From Bdellovibrionaceae bacterium UBA2339 (GTDB lineage Bacteria; Bdellovibrionota; Bdellovibrionia; Bdellovibrionales; JAMPXM01): a DNA stretch of 64,000 bases. Positions 8,130 to 15,836 of the stretch are shown here, one piece after another. Numbering within the stretch: position 1 is the first letter of the stretch; each line of letters opens with the position of its first letter. The notes under the pieces are model-generated. The model was not told the origin of the DNA. It did no database searches and worked only from the letters and a program-made list of their open reading frames with translations. The position numbers were made by a program, and so were the translations under genes. The DNA is taken from assembly GCA_002344785.1 (NCBI GenBank), contig DDUL01000003.1:23166-87165 (forward strand), read 5' to 3'.

Positions 8130-9604
8130 TCAGCTTCCTCGCTTCCCTCGTGATCTTCTTGGCCGTGACGGCTATTTTCGCCTTGGACGATCTGCACATC
8201 GATTTGCAGGCTTGGTTTCGCCGCTTGCGACCTCGCCGCCTCACTGACGCTGACCTCGCGGCTTGGCGACAGCTTCCCGAAAAGCCGATCGCCATTTTGG
8301 TGGCGAATTGGCACGAGGCCGATGTCATCGACCGCATGTTGCGCGGCAATTTGTCGCGGCTCGATTACTCTCGCTACGTTTTCTTTGTCGGCGTGTATCC
8401 CAATGATCCCGAGACGATCGCCGCCGCTGAGCGAATGGCTCAGGAAAGTGCGCGCGTGATCGTGATCACCAATCCGCTTCCAGGTCCAACCACCAAGGGC
8501 CAAATGCTCAACGTGATCTTTCGCGAAGCCATCCGTCTTGAAGCCGAACTCGGTCTTCAGTTTGAACTCTTCGCGATGCACGACTCCGAAGATGTCTTAC
8601 ATCCGCACTCGCTCCGACTGTTTAATGTCGCCGCCGAGCGCGCCGACTTCATCCAGATTCCCGTCTTCTCCTTTGCGCGTGGTGGGAATCAATGGGTCGC
8701 CTCGACCTATATGGATGAGTTCGCTGAGCTTCACACAAAAGATCTCTTAGTGCGAAACGCCCTGCGAGCGGGACTACCTTCAGCCGGCGTCGGCACGGCC
8801 TTAAGCCGAAAACTTGTGCTGACCTTGATGGCTCGCCAACAAGGCCAAGTGCTGCGCGAAGATTCACTCACCGAAGACTACATTCTCGGCATGACGGCCG
8901 CAGAGCTGGGCTTTACCTCAAGCTTTGAGTGCGCCTACATCGCGCGAAAAGTGCCTGGTCGTCGCAGTGAAGTCCGCGACTTCATCGCCACTCGCGAATA
9001 CTTTCCGTCGAGCTGGGAGCGCGCCGTTCGACAAAAGGGCCGCTGGATTCACGGCATCGTTATTCAAGGCCGACGCTTGCTGCGCTTTGAGGGCCCTTGG
9101 ACTCGTCGTTACTTTCTCTGGCGCGATCGCAAAGGCCCATTGGTCGCGATCTTGGGCTTAGCTGGCATGATGTTTCTTGGCGCAAGTTTGCTGGCACGTT
9201 TGCTCGCACCTGTCATCTGGCCCATGGATTGGACCGCCGCGATGGTCGATGCTGTTGAAGCGCAGCGAGACACTTTGATGCTCTATCAAGTGGCGCTTGC
9301 ACTTTTGAGTCTGAACCTGTTGATGGCGCTCTGGCGAGTTGGACATCGCATGCGCTCGGTGTGGTGGGTGCATGACGCCAAAGCCTCGGCCTTGAGCGCT
9401 TTACGACTGCCCGTGATCAATGTTCTCAACTTCGCCGCCAGCTTCCGCGCTTACCAGCAGGCACGACAAGCCGAACGAGACGGACGAGCTCCAGCCTGGG
9501 TGAAGACCACGCATGAATTGCCCGCCGACTTCGGTTTGGCGCAGCCCAAGATCGAGACCGCTCGCGAGACGACTCAAGTCTCGCCGCCGGAGGCCTCGAC
9601 ATGA
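8126..9604 (+). CDS. nfrB: NfrB-like processive glycosyltransferase (GT2, inner membrane)
   Basis: This is a family 2 glycosyltransferase closely resembling the N-terminal part of E. coli NfrB, the synthase of the N4-receptor glycan. Shared motifs in order: a first TM segment followed by LDDLHID, EKPIAILVANWHEADV, the YPNDP motif, HDSEDV near residue 151 (DxD-type metal site), PSAGVGTALSR, LTEDYILG near 248, EYFPSSWERAVRQKGRW near 290-305 (QxxRW acceptor motif), YFLWRDRKG, and AWVKTTHELP. TM segments lie near residues 3-20, 340-370 and 388-410. It ends at 492 aa, so the C-terminal MshEN c-di-GMP-binding part of E. coli NfrB (~745 aa) is absent. GTG 8126 overlaps the upstream stop as GTGA and is preferred over the in-frame ATG 8099. 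Confidence 0.88.
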   Translation: MISFLASLVIFLAVTAIFALDDLHIDLQAWFRRLRPRRLTDADLAAWRQLPEKPIAILVANWHEADVIDRMLRGNLSRLDYSRYVFFVGVYPNDPETIAAAERMAQESARVIVITNPLPGPTTKGQMLNVIFREAIRLEAELGLQFELFAMHDSEDVLHPHSLRLFNVAAERADFIQIPVFSFARGGNQWVASTYMDEFAELHTKDLLVRNALRAGLPSAGVGTALSRKLVLTLMARQQGQVLREDSLTEDYILGMTAAELGFTSSFECAYIARKVPGRRSEVRDFIATREYFPSSWERAVRQKGRWIHGIVIQGRRLLRFEGPWTRRYFLWRDRKGPLVAILGLAGMMFLGASLLARLLAPVIWPMDWTAAMVDAVEAQRDTLMLYQVALALLSLNLLMALWRVGHRMRSVWWVHDAKASALSALRLPVINVLNFAASFRAYQQARQAERDGRAPAWVKTTHELPADFGLAQPKIETARETTQVSPPEAST

Positions 9605-11559
9605 AGCTGACACGAACTCGACTTCCCAATCGCCTTATGCAGTTGGCCTTGGCTCTAACGAGCGTCGGCGTTCTCACACACTCCTCGTTCAACGCTTCGG
9701 TGCAAGCCGCAACACCTCGTAAGCCTTGCGTGCAGATCTACTTTGATCGGTCGAGCAATCCCGCGGCGTATTGGATGGGCCGAACCTATGCGCTCTTCAC
9801 ACAAAACTACTTGGGACACTTTCCGCAGTGGCAGCAAATCGTATCGGCGATCGAGCTCTACCAACCGGGCGAGTTGGATCGTTGTGAGGCCAACATCTAC
9901 ATCGGCTCCTACTTTGAAAATCAAATTCCACAGAGCTTTCTGGATGACTTCGCCCGGACCAAATCACGAGTGATGTGGTTGGGCTATTCCATCTGGAAGT
10001 ATCCGTCCGCGAAGCTGGGTGAAATGTTCGGCTTTGAGTACGATGGGCTCACCACTCTCGACACGCGAAGGCTGGACGCGAGCGGTGCGCCCAGCTTCTT
10101 CCGCGACGTCCTCTATAAAGGCGAAGTGTTTCCGAAGTTTGGCGAATATGTGAAACTGGATCCAACGGACTGGCATTCTTCGGCCGAGTTTCGTGCCGCC
10201 TTTGAACAACTCCGCTTGCGTCCCGCCACCCGGCCCGAAGACCGAATAGATGTGGATGTCTTAGCTGAAGTGCGACACTCCGCTACGGGCGAAGTGATTC
10301 CCTACGCCATTCGCAAGAAAAACCGATTTTTGATCGCCGACATCGCCATGAGCTACATGCACGAGTCGGATCGAAGCTTGGTGTTTGCCGATTTGCTCTA
10401 TGATCTACTCAATGAGCAGCCCCGACACGCCAAACGACCGGCCGTCGTGCGCATCGAAGACGTTCATCCCAAGTCGCCGCTTTGGGACCTTGAGGATATC
10501 GCCCAAGTCCTGCGCGACGAAAAAGTCCCCATCACAATTTCGCTGATTCCGATCTTCTTTGACCCACTCGAACGCGCTCTCCGATCTCGCGACGAAGAGT
10601 TTGTGCCGATGAACCGAGACTTCGCGTTCATGCAGTGGATTCGTCGACTGCAAAGTGAGAACGCCACATTTATTTGGCATGGGGTCACACATCAACGCGG
10701 ACGCTTGCCGAATCCCCACAACGGTCTCTCGGGCGCTGACTTTGAATTTTGGGACGCCACCACCCAGACGCCTCTGCCTGAAGACTCTCCGGCCTGGCTT
10801 GTCGATCGACTTGAAGAAGGTTGGAACACCTTGCAGGCCGCAGGGATCTCGCCCCAAGTTTGGGTGACACCACACTATCAAGCGTCCAGTATCGATTACG
10901 CGATCTTCGCGCGCGTGATGCCATGGAACATGGGACGAGTGATCTATTACAATCACCGTCTGAGAGGACAAATCGCCGCAACACATGAAGCCGATCTTCG
11001 CTTTGACCCGCGACGACCGCAGAATGCACAAAACCGCGCCAAGTGGTTTGCCACGCTCGAGGCCGATGTCGAGTTTGAACGTTGGAACGGACAACTCTTT
11101 CCCTGGGAAATTTATGGGGATGTGCATGGGCAAAGAATCATTCCGGAAAATCTCGGCAACTCACAGCCCTACATCAGCCCGCATGTGGTGCGGACTCGGT
11201 CAGTGCAAGACATCGTCCGCGATGCGCGCCGAAACCTCGTGCTTCGTGACGCTTGGGCGTCTTTCTTCTATCACCCGTTCTTGATTCAAACTATCGAGAG
11301 CGGTGGACGCGGCACTTACCCCGGCGATCCCGGCGAACTTCGTTGGCTGATTCAGGAGATCAAAAAACTCGGTTACGAGTTCGTCGATCTCGATGCTTGG
11401 GCGAAGGCCAATGATCGACCGATTCGACCCGAACCGCTGGTTCGCGACTTTAACTTTCCACTTCCTTCGTCCCAGCCCGTTCCCTTGTACCGTTCTGGAG
11501 GTTCGCCTCCTGTTCGATCCGGAGGCTTGCCTCCATCACTACCCGGAGGCTCGCCATGA
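9601..11559 (+). CDS. DUF2334 (polysaccharide deacetylase-like) exported protein
   Basis: The 652-aa protein has a signal peptide (MKLTRTRLPNRLMQLALALT... ending VQAA). Its C-terminal two thirds resemble the DUF2334 family of carbohydrate-esterase-4-like barrels: VVRIEDVHPKSPLWDL near residue 283 (Asp at the expected catalytic/metal position), VPITISLIPIFFDP, FIWHGVTHQRG near 359 (HxxxH-type metal ligands), and YHPFLIQT. N-terminal ~220 residues include NIYIGSYFEN and MWLGYSIWKY, seen in DUF2334 proteins with a glutamine-amidotransferase-like front. I infer N-deacetylation of the nascent polymer in the periplasm, analogous to PgaB or IcaB. ATGA overlaps link it to nfrB and to the next gene. 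The C-terminal tail is Gly/Pro/Ser-rich. Confidence 0.75.
   Translation: MKLTRTRLPNRLMQLALALTSVGVLTHSSFNASVQAATPRKPCVQIYFDRSSNPAAYWMGRTYALFTQNYLGHFPQWQQIVSAIELYQPGELDRCEANIYIGSYFENQIPQSFLDDFARTKSRVMWLGYSIWKYPSAKLGEMFGFEYDGLTTLDTRRLDASGAPSFFRDVLYKGEVFPKFGEYVKLDPTDWHSSAEFRAAFEQLRLRPATRPEDRIDVDVLAEVRHSATGEVIPYAIRKKNRFLIADIAMSYMHESDRSLVFADLLYDLLNEQPRHAKRPAVVRIEDVHPKSPLWDLEDIAQVLRDEKVPITISLIPIFFDPLERALRSRDEEFVPMNRDFAFMQWIRRLQSENATFIWHGVTHQRGRLPNPHNGLSGADFEFWDATTQTPLPEDSPAWLVDRLEEGWNTLQAAGISPQVWVTPHYQASSIDYAIFARVMPWNMGRVIYYNHRLRGQIAATHEADLRFDPRRPQNAQNRAKWFATLEADVEFERWNGQLFPWEIYGDVHGQRIIPENLGNSQPYISPHVVRTRSVQDIVRDARRNLVLRDAWASFFYHPFLIQTIESGGRGTYPGDPGELRWLIQEIKKLGYEFVDLDAWAKANDRPIRPEPLVRDFNFPLPSSQPVPLYRSGGSPPVRSGGLPPSLPGGSP
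11497..11549 (+). promoter_or_regulatory. Repeated GGAGG hairpins preceding a coupled start
   Basis: Three GGAGG elements lie in the last 60 bp of the DUF2334 gene. GGAGG-TTCG-CCTCC (11497-11510) and GGAGG-CTTG-CCTCC (11521-11534) can each form a 5-bp stem with a 4-nt loop, the first loop being UUCG. The third GGAGG (11545-11549) is unpaired and sits 6 nt before the ATG at 11556, so it is the Shine-Dalgarno of the next gene. The upstream CCTCC copies could pair with the third GGAGG and hide it until the ribosome opens them, which would enforce translational coupling. This mechanism is inference. Confidence 0.45.
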
Positions 11560-13307
11560 GTCCGCTTCGTTTCGTCCCGCGTTCGGTCCGTCAATCTGCT
11601 CTGGTGCTGATCAGTGCCATGTCATTGCTTGCAGGCTATGCGCCGCTGGCCTCGGCCGCGCTGGCGCTTCCTCCGCCCGCAACATTACTTGCACAAGCAC
11701 AGAAGAACCGAGCCGGACTTCGCGATGCGCTGCTCGATCTGCAGCAAAACGTACAAGAGTTTCGCGACCCGGCGACTTTCGATTCTTACTTTAAGCTCTT
11801 GCCGGAATTTGAAGTTCTCGCGCAGCGCTTTCAGTTGGATGCGGTCTATCCTAAGGGCGTCGAGATGACGGGTCTGCGCTTGGTCGCTCATGGCATTCGC
11901 TGGATGGATCTCTCGCAGCGGACTCAAGCCGATGTGGAACTTTACTTTCGCTATGCGGATGCCGATGTGTGGACGCGAGCGCTCAACGAAATGACTCTTT
12001 TGGCCAGAGATCCTCGCACCATGAACACACGACTTGAACGCCTGGCGCAAAACCTCGAGGTGATCTTACTTCCTACCGAAGTCCGCTTCCCAAATCGCCC
12101 CGATGTCGCGCAAAATTCGCGCGAGCTGATCTCAGGGATTGCGCTCAGATTTTTTAAGGCCGCTGCCAGCGATGCGGAGGCTCGAGCTTGGACCGCACGC
12201 CTCAACACGCCTTCCACATATCTAGATGCGATTGAGTTTCTTCAAGAACAACTCATCACCGAGCACTTGCCACTGGAATCCATCGCTGATCGGCTGATGT
12301 CGATTGGCGACAAAATGGCGCGCGAGACTTTGGCGCTGCCGAGCTATGTGCCCGCCGCTTGGGGACAGACTGCGATGGAGTTGATCTTGCGCTCCATCGA
12401 AGTGGAGCGAGTTTGGCCGATGCCACAATTCACCGCGATGCTGGATCGGCTTCGCCCCACGCATCTGCAGGGCTTGGCCACCAACTTTGTGAATGTCGAT
12501 AAGACACCTTCACAAAGCTATGCGCCTCACTATTTGGATCTTGGCCGTGCGCTGATTCAAAAGCTGGAGAGCAGCGGTCTGACTCGCGAGGCGACCGAAC
12601 TCACGCGCCAATTGGGCCGCGCGGCAGCCCCCATTCAAGGTCGAAACCTTGGACTTGAGGGCTACTATCGCCTCGAGGCGGGCGACGGAACGAAATTTGA
12701 GATGTCGATCGTCTATGCGCGAAACAACATGTTGTACGCGGCTTTGGGTTTTGATGGTGGTCATGCGACGAAAGGTTTCTTCAATGTCACCTTCGACATG
12801 GACCGACAAAAATTCTTTGCCAGCCAGCGCGAGCCGGATCTCGACGCGTCCCCGAATCCGATGATCTCATTCACCGTCAACGCCCAAGGCGAGATCGAAG
12901 TCGACGATCCCCTCTCGCAGCCAGCGTGGTCCAAGCTTCGAGGCCGAAGAGTCGGAACCTTCACGTCCTTCTTCCCCGAGGAAACGCCGCAGGCCGTACC
13001 GACCGACGGTGAGTACCGAGGCGAAATGCGATTCGCCACGGGCCAAGTCTGGCAAGTCGAGCTCAGCATCACGCGATTTGGTTCGTACTCGCTCGGGCGT
13101 TTGCGCGGCCCTGCAGGTGTTTGGATTGATTTTCAGACCGGAACACATGGAAAGAATGCCGTCATCTATCTCACGACAGGTCGATTACCACAAACCAGCT
13201 GGATTCAGTTGCGAGCCGTACGCCGCGGCGACGATCTCGAAGGACAATTGATTTCTGGTGCGCGAGGCCTGACCGTGCCATCGTTCAAACTCAAGAAAGT
13301 GAAATGA
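11556..13307 (+). CDS. Exported protein of unknown function in the exopolysaccharide operon
   Basis: This is a 583-aa protein not recognised as a named family. A signal peptide ending near SAALA is followed by a helix-rich region (residues ~40-350) with Leu/Arg-rich amphipathic helices. A beta-rich C-terminal part (~380-583) contains the phrases GYYRLEAGDGTKFEMSIVYA and DGEYRGEMRFATGQVWQVEL, which look like two copies of one beta module. It could be the periplasmic scaffold that replaces the TPR-like part missing from the short NfrA-like barrel; that is inference from context only. It starts ATG 11556 with a GGAGG site and ATGA overlap, and ends with an ATGA overlap to the hydrolase gene. Confidence 0.7.
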   Translation: MSPLRFVPRSVRQSALVLISAMSLLAGYAPLASAALALPPPATLLAQAQKNRAGLRDALLDLQQNVQEFRDPATFDSYFKLLPEFEVLAQRFQLDAVYPKGVEMTGLRLVAHGIRWMDLSQRTQADVELYFRYADADVWTRALNEMTLLARDPRTMNTRLERLAQNLEVILLPTEVRFPNRPDVAQNSRELISGIALRFFKAAASDAEARAWTARLNTPSTYLDAIEFLQEQLITEHLPLESIADRLMSIGDKMARETLALPSYVPAAWGQTAMELILRSIEVERVWPMPQFTAMLDRLRPTHLQGLATNFVNVDKTPSQSYAPHYLDLGRALIQKLESSGLTREATELTRQLGRAAAPIQGRNLGLEGYYRLEAGDGTKFEMSIVYARNNMLYAALGFDGGHATKGFFNVTFDMDRQKFFASQREPDLDASPNPMISFTVNAQGEIEVDDPLSQPAWSKLRGRRVGTFTSFFPEETPQAVPTDGEYRGEMRFATGQVWQVELSITRFGSYSLGRLRGPAGVWIDFQTGTHGKNAVIYLTTGRLPQTSWIQLRAVRRGDDLEGQLISGARGLTVPSFKLKKVK

Positions 13308-14662
13308 GGAGTCAGACAGTGAAACACACTCAGAACAAGGATTCACGACAGACCAAGCTCGGACGAACATTCATCCCAGCTCTGAGGATCAACCTGCCGC
13401 ACCTTCTGTGGTCGGTCTTCGCCATGATCTTAATGTTGGGCGAGTCCGCAGAGGCGCGAGTTAAAGGCTTCAATTTGTCAGAGAGCGAAGGCTATGTGTA
13501 CGACGCCTCGGCTCCCGGCCAAGCGGCGACAGATGCCATGCGGGCTGTCGATGAGGCGAAGCGCTTGGGCTCCAACCACGTCATTCTCAATGTGCGCGGC
13601 AAGATGGTCGGCCCCTACTCCAATGAGGTTGTGCCGATGACGCCCCCTGCGGATCGCGCGAACGAAGCTCGTCGCATCGTTCGCTTGTCGAACTACATTC
13701 GCCAACAAGGCCTCACGGTTGGCATTCGACCGATCTTTTTCGTCTTTGGTCCGCGCGGTGAATTTCCCTACATCGAGCAGTTGGCCGACGGTACCAGCAA
13801 GGTTTGGTGGCATGGCAACATTCAACCTGCGGATCCCGACCGATGGTTTGAAAGCTTCCGAACTTTCTTGGATCAATACATTGCCATCGCGCGCTTGGCG
13901 AAAGCTGAAGAGTTCACCATTGGCGCCGAGCTCTACTCCATGACGGTGGGAATTGAAGATCAGTGGAAGGCTCAGCCGTATGGATTTCCCGGTCGCTGGC
14001 TCGAACTGCTTCGCTATGTGCGCGCCAAACTCCCCAGCTCGCGTTTGATGTACGACATCAACTTCACGGATGACTCCAACACGGAGTCGGGCTTTGCGCG
14101 ATCCGGTGGCGAGCTTGAGCGTTGGCGATATCGCCTGGTGGACCTCGCAAGCCCCACGGATCCCGCACAGTTGAAGATCTGGAAGGATCTTGTGCAGTTC
14201 TGGACCGAGCTCGACGCTGTCGGCATCGACATGTATCGAAGCTTGGCCTCGCCCGCGGATTCGATTGCCACCGACTACGCGTCCTTGGTTGGCCAACTCA
14301 AAACACGATCCGACGTGTACGCCACGCAGCTCGACACTTCATTGCTGGAGATCTCACTGGTCACCAACATCGAGAAGAAGATGATTCTCAAAGAGGTGGG
14401 CTATCGAAGTGTTGAGAAGGGTTTCATCGAGCCGTTTAACTACGCGGGCTCCAGTGGTGTTTTGAACATCACTCATCAAGCCGCTTCCTACGAAGCCTTG
14501 CTGCAAAGCTTTGCACAAGCCAATTGGGGCTGGTTTGAAGGCGTGGTGTTCTGGGACATTCAGGTTGATCCGGCGCGCGCCGGCCTTCGCGATCTCGGCT
14601 TCTCGCCGGTCGGCAAGCCGGAGACTGAGTCCGTGGTCATCGATCACTTCCGTAGAATGTGA
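13304..14662 (+). CDS. GH113-like glycoside hydrolase (TIM barrel), exported
   Basis: The 452-aa product has an N-terminal hydrophobic segment (LLWSVFAMILMLGESAEA) acting as signal peptide or anchor, then a TIM-barrel hydrolase. Features resembling family GH113 (clan GH-A, beta-mannanases) are FTIGAELYS near residue 207 (candidate acid/base Glu), ELDAVGIDMYRSL, ILKEVGYRS near 363 (candidate nucleophile Glu) and the late WFEGVVFWDIQ strand. GH113 enzymes known to me act on beta-mannan. Here the likely substrate is the polymer made by NfrB, perhaps with ManNAc units from WecB. It is the last gene of the operon, followed by a strong terminator. Confidence 0.72.
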   Translation: MRSQTVKHTQNKDSRQTKLGRTFIPALRINLPHLLWSVFAMILMLGESAEARVKGFNLSESEGYVYDASAPGQAATDAMRAVDEAKRLGSNHVILNVRGKMVGPYSNEVVPMTPPADRANEARRIVRLSNYIRQQGLTVGIRPIFFVFGPRGEFPYIEQLADGTSKVWWHGNIQPADPDRWFESFRTFLDQYIAIARLAKAEEFTIGAELYSMTVGIEDQWKAQPYGFPGRWLELLRYVRAKLPSSRLMYDINFTDDSNTESGFARSGGELERWRYRLVDLASPTDPAQLKIWKDLVQFWTELDAVGIDMYRSLASPADSIATDYASLVGQLKTRSDVYATQLDTSLLEISLVTNIEKKMILKEVGYRSVEKGFIEPFNYAGSSGVLNITHQAASYEALLQSFAQANWGWFEGVVFWDIQVDPARAGLRDLGFSPVGKPETESVVIDHFRRM

Positions 14663-14684
14663 TCTTCACGACCTCGCAAAATGC

Positions 14685-14715
14685 AAAACGCCGGACCTAT
14701 TCCGGCGTTTTTTTT
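14685..14715 (+). terminator. Rho-independent terminator of the exopolysaccharide operon
   Basis: A perfect 11-bp stem (AAAACGCCGGA at 14685-14695, TCCGGCGTTTT at 14701-14711) encloses the 5-nt loop CCTAT and continues into eight T residues (14708-14715). It starts 23 bp after the hydrolase stop. It fits intrinsic termination of plus-strand transcripts. Confidence 0.93.
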
Positions 14716-15068
14716 CGGCCAATTTCTGGAATCGGCTTCGCGTTTACGGAGGACCTCGCTCAGATTCAGCTCGAAGTTCTAGCCGCGGGTACAATTGGCC
14801 ATCATTCCGCACACGCCCCCCTTGTGTATTGCCTGCGACGAGTTTCGAACCTCTTACCGCTGTCCCGCCCTGAGGGCGTGGCTACAACGCCAGGCAAGAC
14901 TCTCATCGGCACTTCGCTGAGGATCTAAAGCCCGCAAATCTGCATCGACACACGCGTCTCAGTTTGTGGCGGCTCAAGTGGCGTGAATCCGCAGAGATTC
15001 CCAATTTAAGATGCGAGCAAAATTAAACTTCTTGCATTTCCAAGCTTGGAATTGATGCGATCAAACAC
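14716..15068. other. Intergenic stretch after the operon terminator
   Basis: There are about 350 bp without a convincing gene. A short GCCCT-G-AGGGC hairpin lies near 14868-14878. The 3' part (~14930-15068) is AT-richer and probably carries the promoter for the lipoprotein gene at 15069. A GTTCGAA motif near 14840 (minus strand) is not part of a tRNA cloverleaf. Nothing else was seen. Confidence 0.5.
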
Positions 15069-15791
15069 ATGCTGACCAAAGAGAATCGACAAAGAGCCTC
15101 TTGGATTCTGATCTTGATGTGTTGCTCGCTGCTCGCGAGCTGTCAGAGTTTGAACTCGCGAAAACCGATGTCTCCGTCCGGATGGAAACTCACCTCTCTG
15201 CCGCTGGAGGCTGGGCATTGGCAAACTCGCTCGGATGGTTTTGGACAAGTCGATTTTTCGCCGGGGCAAATTCGCCTGCGGCCTCGCTCCGCGCAACTGG
15301 CTTCGGAAACTCACGCCGCTCTACTTTTGAGTCGTAGCCAACATCAATACTTTCGGCTTCGGGTGGATTACCAACATGTTCGGCAGCTCCGACTGAATCA
15401 ACCCAATCCCTGGGAAGTGTTTTGGATCGCCTTCAACTATAAGGAAGTGAGCCCCTCACAGAACCCAGCCTTGCGTGCGCCCAGCAAGCAATCCAATTAC
15501 TTCGCCTACAAAACCAATGGCGTGGAGCTCGGGCGAATGTTTGGCTCCGTCGAACAGCACTTTCTCTTCACTCAGGCCACCGCCACACAGCTGGGTCGAC
15601 ATCGACTGGAACTGGAGCGCGGCTATTTTGGCGTGAGGATCTGGGTGGACGGCAAAGAGGTCGTCAATTTCCAGGATCAAACTTGGCCCGATGCCCTCTA
15701 TGATCACGTGGGTCCGATCGGGCTTTATGTCGAGGACGCCGAGGTCCGCATCGAAAGCGTGAGCATCGAGGAGCTTCCCACGTTTCCATGA
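15069..15791 (+). CDS. Putative lipoprotein with a jelly-roll (LamG-like) domain
   Basis: The 240-aa product starts with a lipoprotein signal peptide (ILILMCCSLLASC, lipobox LLAS-C at about residue 25), so it should be lipid-anchored. The remainder is beta-rich, with features reminiscent of concanavalin-like domains of the DUF1080/DUF1961 sort: YFRLRVDYQH, RHRLELERGYFGVRIWVDGK, and the C-terminal GPIGLYVEDAEVRIESVSI. Such domains often bind or act on sugars. It lies after the exopolysaccharide operon but behind a terminator, so a shared role is plausible but unproven. No catalytic residues can be named. Confidence 0.65.
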   Translation: MLTKENRQRASWILILMCCSLLASCQSLNSRKPMSPSGWKLTSLPLEAGHWQTRSDGFGQVDFSPGQIRLRPRSAQLASETHAALLLSRSQHQYFRLRVDYQHVRQLRLNQPNPWEVFWIAFNYKEVSPSQNPALRAPSKQSNYFAYKTNGVELGRMFGSVEQHFLFTQATATQLGRHRLELERGYFGVRIWVDGKEVVNFQDQTWPDALYDHVGPIGLYVEDAEVRIESVSIEELPTFP

Positions 15792-15836
15792 GCCAGCCGC
15801 CTCGATGTTCACCCCGGCACTACGCCGATGCCCAAC

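Noticed and set aside
14820..14900. tRNA-like GTTCGAA motif on the minus strand
   Set aside because: The flanking bases do not form a 5-bp T-stem, acceptor stem or anticodon arm.
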